Assembly (NCBI GenBank): GCA_013138735.1
Contig: WTCE01000044.1
Coordinates: 43,159-107,158 of the forward strand
From: Crocinitomix sp.
Lineage (GTDB): Bacteria; Bacteroidota; Bacteroidia; Flavobacteriales_D; Crocinitomicaceae
Direction: 5' to 3'
Length of the DNA stretch: 64,000 bases
Part shown: positions 1 through 6,799 of the stretch, piece after piece
Position numbering within the stretch: the first letter of the stretch is position 1
Layout of the letters: every line of letters starts with the position of its first letter
The notes under the pieces: generated by a model
Seen by the model: the letters and a program-made list of their open reading frames with translations, nothing else
The model's database searches: none
What the model was told of the DNA's origin: nothing
Program-made: the position numbers and the translations under genes

Positions 1-113
1 TCGTCTTGAGCATAAGCCTGTGATATTGCAAATAGCATGACTAGTGTTGCGAATACTCTACTAAATAGAAAAACTTTTCTTTTGGAACTACTTGTGCGAT
101 CAATAATAGTCAT
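1..113 (-). CDS. N-terminus of an exported protein (partial)
   Basis: The minus strand has an ATG at 113 followed by 37 open codons running off the left edge. The translation begins MTIIDRTSSSKRKV, continues with a hydrophobic core (FATLVMLFAIS) and ends the leader with AYAQD, a typical signal peptidase I site (AxA before Q). Only the leader is inside the window, so the mature protein and its function cannot be told. It is divergent from the HExxH gene at 331, with about 217 bp between them. I am fairly confident that it is a real start because basic, hydrophobic and cleavage regions come in the right order. Confidence 0.65.
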   Translation of the reverse strand, partial: MTIIDRTSSSKRKVFLFSRVFATLVMLFAISQAYAQD

Positions 114-330
114 TAGAATTAAGTTTGGGTTTGAGTTTATTTATATGAACGAAAAATTAATAGTCTTATTATTTAATAGCTCTTTATCATAGTAAACAGT
201 TTTAAGGATAAATGATAAGAAAATCATTTTGACGCACTTAATTTAAGGAAATTTTATCTCGATAAAATATTAAACCATAAATTTTTCTTACATTCACTTA
301 AAACCCTAAAAACCCAAAAATCAACCGCTT

Positions 331-1740
331 ATGGCTTGGAAAGTGAATATAACCGTTCGTGTTAAAAATGACCTATTTGTAAAAAACCCTGGAATTGATT
401 CAGTAATAGAACCACTTGTAGGAGTGCGTGTAATTTTATCTGCATCAACAGTACAAAGTGGTGGATGGGTTCCGTGGGGATCAGGAGTTACTGACGCTAA
501 CGGCACTGTTCGAATAATTAAAAGCCCGATTGATAGCGGTAGAATTGGCTATAAAAAACCGAGAAGATTTAAATATATTGTCCAGTTTTCTAATAGTAAA
601 GCAAAAATTGTTGATGGCGGTTTAGGCTTGCGAAAATCAACTATTATTACTGGTGGAAAGAATGGCGACGAAGTAAACTTAACACATACGTTTGATGAAG
701 TTGAAGATGGCAGGTGGACTGTAAACATGACCACGGGTTATAAAGACACGCGCAGCGCTCAAATGCTTGTTGGTTATACTAAAGTCAACAATTTGCTGCG
801 TGTATGGAATGCGGGCGCAATTAGATTTCAATTGGTTTGGCCTGATGGTAAAGGCACAGCTACTTATAGCGGATGGTCTCCACCAGGTGGATTTGTGCGG
901 ATTGCGCGGAGTTGGTTTTGCGCCTATTCAGATAAAAAATGGGTCAATCCATTTAAAAACAAGAGTATCGATCCATCCGGAGATAAAAAATATGAGCGTG
1001 ATTGGATTTTGAGAGAACTCACGCATGAAGCGGTGCATCAATGGTTTTATGCACGCATATTTACCCCTGCTTGGAAAGTTCATAATACGGGTAATACACA
1101 CGATTTTTTAGAGGATCCCGCTTTGGCATTTTTTCAAGCTGTTGCAGAGTTTATGGCCATTCAAATTAATGATGAATTATTCGATATTGACCCAACGCTA
1201 TTTAGAAGGGTTAGAACTAGGCATAATATTTATGAAAAGTTCAAGGATGCGCGTAAAGCATCTGGAACAGCCTATTTTATGGATTCGCGAGAACTTGTTC
1301 CAATGATTGAAGGACGTGGGCGAAAGTATACAGATATTCGCGTGTGGCACAAACAGTTTTACAGAGCTGAACTAGTTGCTAATAATTATTTAAACCTCTT
1401 ACTGTTGAAGGATTGGTTTAAACATGATTTTGGCGACGATTTTAAAACTGGAGATAATTATGTATCAATTAAAAGGAGTAAAACTGCTTACAACGAAACT
1501 TTAAGCCGGGTTTTATTCAGACCCAAAGACATTGCCCATGCAATTGTGCGGTGGCGAGATCAATACCCTAAAAAAAAGATACCTGCAAGTGAAAGAGGGA
1601 TTGAAGGTTTTTATAGGTATTTGGCTAGCAAACAGCGGACATATCGCAATAATTTTGGACGATACAAGCAGTTACTTTTAAATTTGGGCGACCCACATTA
1701 CGCTGGCAAGCTTAACGGTAAAGACGCAAATAATTTATAA
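331..1740 (+). CDS. Unknown protein with N-terminal beta domain and HExxH metallopeptidase-like motif
   Basis: A 469-residue protein with no signal peptide or membrane segment. Residues 1 to about 100 look like a beta-sandwich of the carboxypeptidase-regulatory/transthyretin type (VGVRVILSAS, SGVTDANGTVRI). The centre carries HEAVH at 232-236 in a helix context (LRELTHEAVHQWFYAR), which fits the zinc-binding HExxH of gluzincin-type peptidases. A glutamate at about residue 273 in a following helix (FFQAVAEFM) could be the third ligand. The rest is basic and aromatic with no recognised domain. I do not recognise the family; peptidase activity is inferred only from the motif. It ends a few bases before a convergent gene. 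Absence of a leader is odd for a regulatory-like beta domain and may mean cytosolic action or secretion by another route. Confidence 0.8.
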   Translation: MAWKVNITVRVKNDLFVKNPGIDSVIEPLVGVRVILSASTVQSGGWVPWGSGVTDANGTVRIIKSPIDSGRIGYKKPRRFKYIVQFSNSKAKIVDGGLGLRKSTIITGGKNGDEVNLTHTFDEVEDGRWTVNMTTGYKDTRSAQMLVGYTKVNNLLRVWNAGAIRFQLVWPDGKGTATYSGWSPPGGFVRIARSWFCAYSDKKWVNPFKNKSIDPSGDKKYERDWILRELTHEAVHQWFYARIFTPAWKVHNTGNTHDFLEDPALAFFQAVAEFMAIQINDELFDIDPTLFRRVRTRHNIYEKFKDARKASGTAYFMDSRELVPMIEGRGRKYTDIRVWHKQFYRAELVANNYLNLLLLKDWFKHDFGDDFKTGDNYVSIKRSKTAYNETLSRVLFRPKDIAHAIVRWRDQYPKKKIPASERGIEGFYRYLASKQRTYRNNFGRYKQLLLNLGDPHYAGKLNGKDANNL

Positions 1741-1746
1741 ACCTGC

Positions 1747-2958
1747 TTAACCCGCGGTTAGTTTTATAACAGAAACTTCAGGCCAAATCCCTAATCGACC
1801 GGGGTAACCTAGAAAGCCAAAACCGCGATTTATATACATATACTGATCTTTGAGCTGGTATAAACCTGCCCATTTTTTATAGCGTAGTGTAATTGGGCTC
1901 CACTTATATTTACCAATTTCAAATCCCATCTGTGCACCGTGAGTATGTCCACTAAAAGTAACGTCTATGTCCTGATAAGCTTTTGTAACCTCTTCGTCCC
2001 AATGGGTTGGGTCATGCGAAAGCAATAATTTTACAGGCGCTTGGCATCCTTCATGGGCTTTAGGTAAATCTCCAACTTTGTGAAAACCTACACCCCAATT
2101 TTCAACACCAATGAGTCCTATTCGTTCGTTATTTTTTTCTAAATAAAGATGCTCATTTAATAAAAGGCGCCAACCTAACTCCCCGTGAACAGCTTTTAGC
2201 GCGTCTAAATTTTCGGCCTTGGCTGCTTCATTCGGCCATTGTACATAATCACCATAATCATGATTGCCCAAAATTGAAAAAACGCCTAATGGCGCTTGAA
2301 TTCGAGAAAAAATTGCTTTATAGGGATCCATTTCTGTCGCATCATCATTGACTAAATCACCTGTAAAAAAGACAACATCTGGTTTTTGATCCAAGACCAA
2401 ATCAACCCCTTTATTCACTGCTTTTTTATTGTAAAAACTTCCAGAGTGAATATCCGAAATTTGAACAATCTTTAGCCCCTCAAAGGCTAGTGGTAAATTG
2501 GGCAATTGGATGGTCGTTTCTTTTACGCGATAACGATATGGCCCAATGAACATGCCCAATAAAAATAATACATTTGGAATTGCTGCCACCACCAATCCAA
2601 TAGAAATAAGAAGGGATGAACGTGTTAAATCAGTAGATTGAAATATAGCATAACCAAGTCTTCTGACATCATCTAACAATACAAATAAGTCGAAAAACAG
2701 CAGTGAAAACAAATTTATGAAAACACCTGCGAATAGGAAATTTCGGAATGATTTTGAAAGCTTGTTTCCGCCAGCAAAAATCACCACTAATGAAATGACT
2801 GAAACAGCCATAAAAAAGAAATAGACTCCATAAACCGCATTTGTTAAGCCATCAGGATAAGCTTGGACTGTGCTCTTAAATCCGAAATAAGCATAAACTT
2901 CTAACAAAGCGATTAAGCCCAAAATAATGAATGGTAATATTCTAAGACGTCCGTGCAT
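1747..2958 (-). CDS. Membrane-anchored metallophosphoesterase (copy 2 of a tandem pair)
   Basis: A 403-residue calcineurin-like phosphoesterase. The N-terminus has about four hydrophobic helices within the first 140 residues, followed by the catalytic domain with all ligands: DIH 169-171, GD about 200, GNHD 231-234, H315 in LLSHDPTHW, and GHTH 337-340. The family (YkuE/YaeI-like membrane phosphohydrolases) includes lipid-precursor pyrophosphatases; the substrate here is unknown. I chose the ATG at 2958 because the reading frame upstream lies inside the neighbouring gene, whose stop is at 2964-2966, and because MHGRLRILPF leads directly into the first helix. The next gene upstream is a close paralogue, so this is a tandem duplication transcribed as one unit. 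Confidence 0.9.
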   Translation of the reverse strand: MHGRLRILPFIILGLIALLEVYAYFGFKSTVQAYPDGLTNAVYGVYFFFMAVSVISLVVIFAGGNKLSKSFRNFLFAGVFINLFSLLFFDLFVLLDDVRRLGYAIFQSTDLTRSSLLISIGLVVAAIPNVLFLLGMFIGPYRYRVKETTIQLPNLPLAFEGLKIVQISDIHSGSFYNKKAVNKGVDLVLDQKPDVVFFTGDLVNDDATEMDPYKAIFSRIQAPLGVFSILGNHDYGDYVQWPNEAAKAENLDALKAVHGELGWRLLLNEHLYLEKNNERIGLIGVENWGVGFHKVGDLPKAHEGCQAPVKLLLSHDPTHWDEEVTKAYQDIDVTFSGHTHGAQMGFEIGKYKWSPITLRYKKWAGLYQLKDQYMYINRGFGFLGYPGRLGIWPEVSVIKLTAG

Positions 2959-2963
2959 TTGAA

Positions 2964-4211
2964 CTAAGTATTTGTTGTGGTTAATGTCATTACAGTAATC
3001 TCGGGCCAAATTCCTATTCGACCAGGGTAACCTAAAAATCCATACCCTCTGTTTACATATAAATATTGCTGCTCTTCTTGGTATAAGCCCGCCCATTTAT
3101 CATAGCGTAAACTAATTGGACTCCATTTAAATCCGCCTGTTTCAATTCCCATTTGTGCGCCATGTGTATGACCACTAAATGTGATATCAATGTCTTTGTA
3201 TTCTTTTCGAACTTCTTCATCCCAATGGGTTGGGTCATGTGAAAGCAATAGTTTAACTGGAGCCTCGCATCCATAATAAGCCGCAGATAAATCACCAATT
3301 TGATGAAACCCTGCACCCCAATTCTCTACACCAATCAATGCTATTTTGTCGGCACCACGTTCTATATAAACATGCTCATCTAATAATAAACGCCAACCTA
3401 GTTCTGCATGAATTGCTTTTATTCGATTAAAATTGGCCAGTTTAGCGGCGTCACTTTCCCAATCTCCGTAATCGCCATAATCATGGTTTCCTAAAATTGA
3501 AAAAACGCCCATTGGTGCTGAAACACGTGAAAAAACATCCATATAATTGGTCATTTCTTCAGCTGAATCATTGACTAAATCTCCAGTAAATAATATAACA
3601 TCTGGTTTCTGCGCTAATAAAAGATCAATGCCTTTATTTACAGCTTCTTTATTATAAAAACTGCCTGTATGAATGTCTGAAATTTGTACAATTTTAAGTC
3701 CGTTAAAACTGGCTGGCAAATTTGGTAAATTGACTGTTGGTTGATGTAAGGTGTATTTATAGGGCCCGATAATCATTCCTGTTGAAAGCGTGATGACAGG
3801 AACAGCAGCTGCCAAAATACCAGATTTCAAAATAAAATCTGATCGGCTGATTCCCTCATTAGATTCGTTTTGAACTGATTTAGTTGGTCCAATTCTTTTA
3901 TAAACCCAACGTCCCAAACGGATAACATCATCCAAAACTAAAAAAACGGCAAAAACAGCTTTTACAATTAAATTGATGACAACGAATGCAAAAAAGAAAT
4001 TGAAGATCCAAAAGGGTAACTTACCAGATATGGAGAGCAGTGTCAAGAAGCCAATAATTGACAATGACATTAAGGTTAAATGGGTTATTTTCAAAGTCTT
4101 TTTAAACCACAAATTATACGTGTCCCATCTTGATTTTAATGCACGATAGGTATACCACTCGAGCAAAGCTATAAATCCAATTAAAATACTGCTGACAATT
4201 AGTAATCTCAT
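2964..4211 (-). CDS. Membrane-anchored metallophosphoesterase (copy 1 of a tandem pair)
   Basis: A 415-residue paralogue of the gene just downstream, with the same plan: hydrophobic helices to about residue 150, then a calcineurin-like domain with DIH 179-181, GD about 210, GNHD 241-244, H325 and GHTH 347-350. All expected metal ligands are present, so both copies should be active. The catalytic halves are nearly colinear (ENWG, LLLSHDPTHWDEEV, GYPGR.GIWPE are shared), whereas the membrane parts are more divergent. It starts at an ATG at 4211 and its TAG ends 5 bp before the start of the second copy. The hydrolysed substrate is not predictable; membrane lipid diphosphates or nucleotide-sugar lipids are the usual candidates for this family. 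Confidence 0.9.
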   Translation of the reverse strand: MRLLIVSSILIGFIALLEWYTYRALKSRWDTYNLWFKKTLKITHLTLMSLSIIGFLTLLSISGKLPFWIFNFFFAFVVINLIVKAVFAVFLVLDDVIRLGRWVYKRIGPTKSVQNESNEGISRSDFILKSGILAAAVPVITLSTGMIIGPYKYTLHQPTVNLPNLPASFNGLKIVQISDIHTGSFYNKEAVNKGIDLLLAQKPDVILFTGDLVNDSAEEMTNYMDVFSRVSAPMGVFSILGNHDYGDYGDWESDAAKLANFNRIKAIHAELGWRLLLDEHVYIERGADKIALIGVENWGAGFHQIGDLSAAYYGCEAPVKLLLSHDPTHWDEEVRKEYKDIDITFSGHTHGAQMGIETGGFKWSPISLRYDKWAGLYQEEQQYLYVNRGYGFLGYPGRIGIWPEITVMTLTTTNT

Positions 4212-4569
4212 AGTTAAGTCAAATCATGCGCGTATGCTTGTTGTAACATCTAAAAACACAAAGGGTTCAACGTTCTTATAATTAGTGTTGACGAATTAAC
4301 ATACAATATATTTCAAGCGGAATGGTAATTTCTTCATGAAAAATAAGTCTAAAATTACTATTGTCTTAAAATCAACAATTTAAATAATTCAATTATTGTC
4401 AAAAATTTTGAGTTTTGCTCCAAAATTGAACGCCAAAAGATGATTTTAATCGATTAAGGTTGAGATCATTATAATATTTTCAACAAAGTGTATTGAGATT
4501 AAAAAAAAAGGATGCATCTTTGTTTATTGTAATCGTCTGGTTAGGCGATAAAAATTTTAAAAACATAAG
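4212..4569. other. Gene-free stretch with a candidate promoter
   Basis: No credible coding sequence on either strand. Near its right end, ATTG at 4492-4495 and CATCTTTG at 4515-4522 are separated by 19 bp and resemble the Bacteroidetes -33 (TTTG/TTG) and -7 (TAnnTTTG) elements with one mismatch in each. They sit about 48 bp ahead of the lipoprotein start at 4570. The left part presumably holds the promoter of the phosphoesterase pair, but no clear match is visible. Confidence 0.35.
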
Positions 4570-5238
4570 ATGAAAAGAGTTTATTTAGTAGGTGTAGCTG
4601 CAACAGTTTTTTTATTAGGTTCATGTGTTGACCGTTCTTCAGACCTTGCAGATGCGTTAGGTGACATTGATATGAGCGAAATCTTAACGGATGATGCTGG
4701 TACTGACGAAATCCATGATGCAGCAGCGGGCTTTGCAGAAGGATTATCTTCAACAGGGCAAGGGTATTTTTCTGGTTTATTAGCAGAAGTAATTGAAGTT
4801 GACGTAAAGTTCAAAGAAGTTGAGCGCATGGATGACATGGACGCTGAAGCTGAAAAAATTGAAGAAACGTTAGATGCTACTTTAGAAAAAATTGATGAAG
4901 CTAGAACAGCAATTGATTTATATGAAGATAAAACTTGGCCAAAAAGAGCTGAATTCCATACATTAAGTGTAGAATGGTTTGACGCTGTAGAAGATTTGGT
5001 GAATGATTATTTATTTGATCTTACAGATCAAATGTCTAGACCAGAAGAAGATTGGTCTGATGATGAGTGGACTGCTTACGAAGATTATTTAGTAGCACTT
5101 GATTCTTATTATGAAGTTGATCAACGTTGGGTAGAATTCCAATATGTATATGCTGAAGCGAATGATTTTGAAATTGGTGGAACTATTGACGAAGAGGCAA
5201 TGGTTGATGAAGCTATTTCTGAAGATGGCGTAGAGTAA
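4570..5238 (+). CDS. Acidic lipoprotein of unknown function
   Basis: A 222-residue protein starting with a type II signal peptide (MKRVYLVGVAATVFLLG then SC), with lipobox LGSC placing the lipidated cysteine near residue 19. The mature part is strongly acidic and helical, rich in Asp/Glu and Trp/Tyr, with an amphipathic segment around residues 85-120 (KIEETLDATLEKIDEARTA) that may form a coiled coil. No conserved domain is recognised. It is monocistronic: a candidate promoter lies about 50 bp upstream and a good intrinsic terminator follows the stop. Location is inferred as periplasmic-leaflet or surface-exposed outer membrane. Confidence 0.85.
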   Translation: MKRVYLVGVAATVFLLGSCVDRSSDLADALGDIDMSEILTDDAGTDEIHDAAAGFAEGLSSTGQGYFSGLLAEVIEVDVKFKEVERMDDMDAEAEKIEETLDATLEKIDEARTAIDLYEDKTWPKRAEFHTLSVEWFDAVEDLVNDYLFDLTDQMSRPEEDWSDDEWTAYEDYLVALDSYYEVDQRWVEFQYVYAEANDFEIGGTIDEEAMVDEAISEDGVE

Positions 5239-5260
5239 TTCAACTCAATAAAAACATTTA

Positions 5261-5293
5261 AAAGGTCTGTCGATAATCGCCAGGCCTTTTTTT
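5261..5293 (+). terminator. Intrinsic terminator of the lipoprotein gene
   Basis: Stem AAAGGTCTG (5261-5269) pairs with CAGGCCTTT (5281-5289) with one G-U pair, an 11-base loop, and a run of seven T. It begins 23 bp after the stop codon of the lipoprotein. Confidence 0.85.
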
Positions 5294-5442
5294 GTGCCCT
5301 TACCATAGATCACTCGACCTAATGCACGAATTGTTGGTTGGGATTGTGAAATTGGCTGTGCAGTCCCGATAGATCTCAGAACGAGTCTGCTTAAAATTTA
5401 GCCCATTGAATTTGCCCCACTACTTAAATAGACATATTATGG

Positions 5443-5465
5443 TCGAAGGATTACAAATCCTTCGA
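5443..5465. repeat. Palindromic repeat, GGATTACAAATCC family (copy 1)
   Basis: Perfect 10-bp arms TCGAAGGATT and AATCCTTCGA around a 3-base loop ACA. The same 28-bp string, including flanking G and AGCC, recurs at 6751-6778, so the two copies bracket the unknown membrane genes between them. Degenerate copies lie near 62.7-62.9 and 63.6 kb. Confidence 0.9.
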
Positions 5466-5636
5466 AGCCGTTAATCCAAATAATGACTGAGGATTAGGTT
5501 ATTGACAATTAATTAAGATCTTTATCAAATCAGCAAATCAATAATTACAAACGAACCTCATGGGCTACGATCAAATAAAGAAAGTATTATCCTCTCATTT
5601 ATAAAAACTTCAATAATAGGCTTAATAGTACTCTCC

Positions 5637-6083
5637 ATGGGCACAGCAATGGTAATCTATAGTTTCTCCGATTCTTTCAGAGGAAGCGTCATAGGCCTTA
5701 ATATATTTGGTGGATTATTTTTGCTACTTGGTTTATTCGTTTGCTACAAACTGCTGCCTACTTTAATAAAGACACTCACTGGTTCGCATCCCCTTTTGAA
5801 AGCAATTAAAAACAACCAAAGTGATTATATTCTATGGATGTTCATCAAACAAATAGATACAACTTTAGGGAATGGAGGGGCCACTGTTGGAAGCAGTAAT
5901 AATATTACAATTTATAGTAAAGATGGCGATATGTTTGATTTAATTCTCTCACGAAAAAAGTCTACGGAAGAATATATGGACTATTTGGTCAATACCTTTG
6001 ATATTCCTTACAAGGGATATTCGGAAGAAACGCGGGAACAGGTGAACAATCGTGCTGGAAGAACAAAATGGAATAGGATGTAA
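5637..6083 (+). CDS. Unknown small membrane protein, N-terminus uncertain
   Basis: A protein of at least 148 residues with two hydrophobic helices at the N-terminus and a soluble tail of about 95 residues (DYILWMFIKQIDTTLG, DMFDLILSRKKSTEEYMDYL). No family recognised. The first in-frame ATG at 5637 falls in the middle of the first hydrophobic helix. The frame stays open upstream to about 5517 with no ATG, GTG or TTG. An ATG at 5560 (MGYDQIKK) lies in another frame, and one extra base around 5575-5600 would join it to the helix. So either the gene carries a frameshift (real or an assembly indel) or it uses a rare start. It is followed 31 bp later by another membrane gene, and the pair is bracketed by identical palindromic repeats. 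Confidence 0.6.
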   Translation: MGTAMVIYSFSDSFRGSVIGLNIFGGLFLLLGLFVCYKLLPTLIKTLTGSHPLLKAIKNNQSDYILWMFIKQIDTTLGNGGATVGSSNNITIYSKDGDMFDLILSRKKSTEEYMDYLVNTFDIPYKGYSEETREQVNNRAGRTKWNRM

Positions 6084-6114
6084 ATCTATTTGTTAAACTA
6101 AATTTAAGAAGATC

Positions 6115-6687
6115 ATGATCAATACAGTTTTTAGCCTAAATAGTCAACTTTCTAAATCTATTGGGTTTGACAATGCCAATCTATATATCAGCCATTTACA
6201 GTTTTCTGAAATGGAAAACCTTCAACATGAATGTCTTAATTCCGGTAAACGTGCTTCTCCTACGATTGCGCTGAATAAAATTCAAAAACTTAGCTATACG
6301 GAAGAAGATCAGGCAGTAACTATTTCATTCGAAAAGGATTCAGGAAAGGTTAAAAGCATTTTTCTTGAAGGGTTCGATTTAAATGAGAGAGCTTCTTTTG
6401 TAGCGATATTGGCTGAGACTGCTGGAATCAATAGTAGTGCACCCGAAAGCTCGAAGAGTTATACGGATATTTATCTCTCCATCTTTGGTACCGTATTTTT
6501 CACGTCAGGAATAGCATGGATAGCGAGTTGGCCCAGAACTGGGGTAAGATCTAGATTGGTCAAGACAATGCAGGACATTGGCCCTATGGGGGTTAGTATT
6601 GTTGGTGGAATTATTCTGCTGATTTTTTTATACAAACTGTATAAACGCAGTAAAGAACCCACAAATCAAATTATATACGCGCGTTAA
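6115..6687 (+). CDS. Unknown protein with two C-terminal membrane helices
   Basis: A 190-residue protein. Residues 1 to about 115 look like a small beta-rich soluble domain (IQKLSYTEEDQAVTISFEKD, VKSIFLEGFDL), faintly reminiscent of bacterial PH-like domains. Two membrane helices follow (about 122-143 and 160-178), with a short basic tail. It starts at an ATG 31 bp after the preceding membrane gene, so the two are probably co-transcribed. The soluble-domain-first arrangement complements its neighbour, which has its helices first, and the two may form a complex; that is inference. No family recognised. Confidence 0.7.
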   Translation: MINTVFSLNSQLSKSIGFDNANLYISHLQFSEMENLQHECLNSGKRASPTIALNKIQKLSYTEEDQAVTISFEKDSGKVKSIFLEGFDLNERASFVAILAETAGINSSAPESSKSYTDIYLSIFGTVFFTSGIAWIASWPRTGVRSRLVKTMQDIGPMGVSIVGGIILLIFLYKLYKRSKEPTNQIIYAR

Positions 6688-6751
6688 ACTTAGTTTTAAT
6701 AGTGTATGGCATAACGCGAATAGACGCTCGAAATACTGAATTACATTCTTG

Positions 6752-6774
6752 TCGAAGGATTACAAATCCTTCGA
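6752..6774. repeat. Palindromic repeat, GGATTACAAATCC family (copy 2)
   Basis: Arms TCGAAGGATT/AATCCTTCGA with loop ACA, identical to copy 1 and in the same orientation. It lies between the end of the unknown membrane module and the 3' end of polA, where it could also act as an RNA 3'-end hairpin. Confidence 0.9.
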
Positions 6775-6799
6775 AGCCATTAGCACACTCAATAAACCA

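Noticed and set aside
2959..3096. 46-residue N-terminal extension of the second phosphoesterase
   Set aside because: It is read from inside the upstream paralogue's coding sequence; the ATG at 2958 gives the expected N-terminal helix and a 5-bp gap.
5443..6774. The identical repeats as att sites of an integrative element
   Set aside because: There is no integrase or tRNA, and the same family recurs elsewhere in the window, so a dispersed palindromic repeat explains them better.
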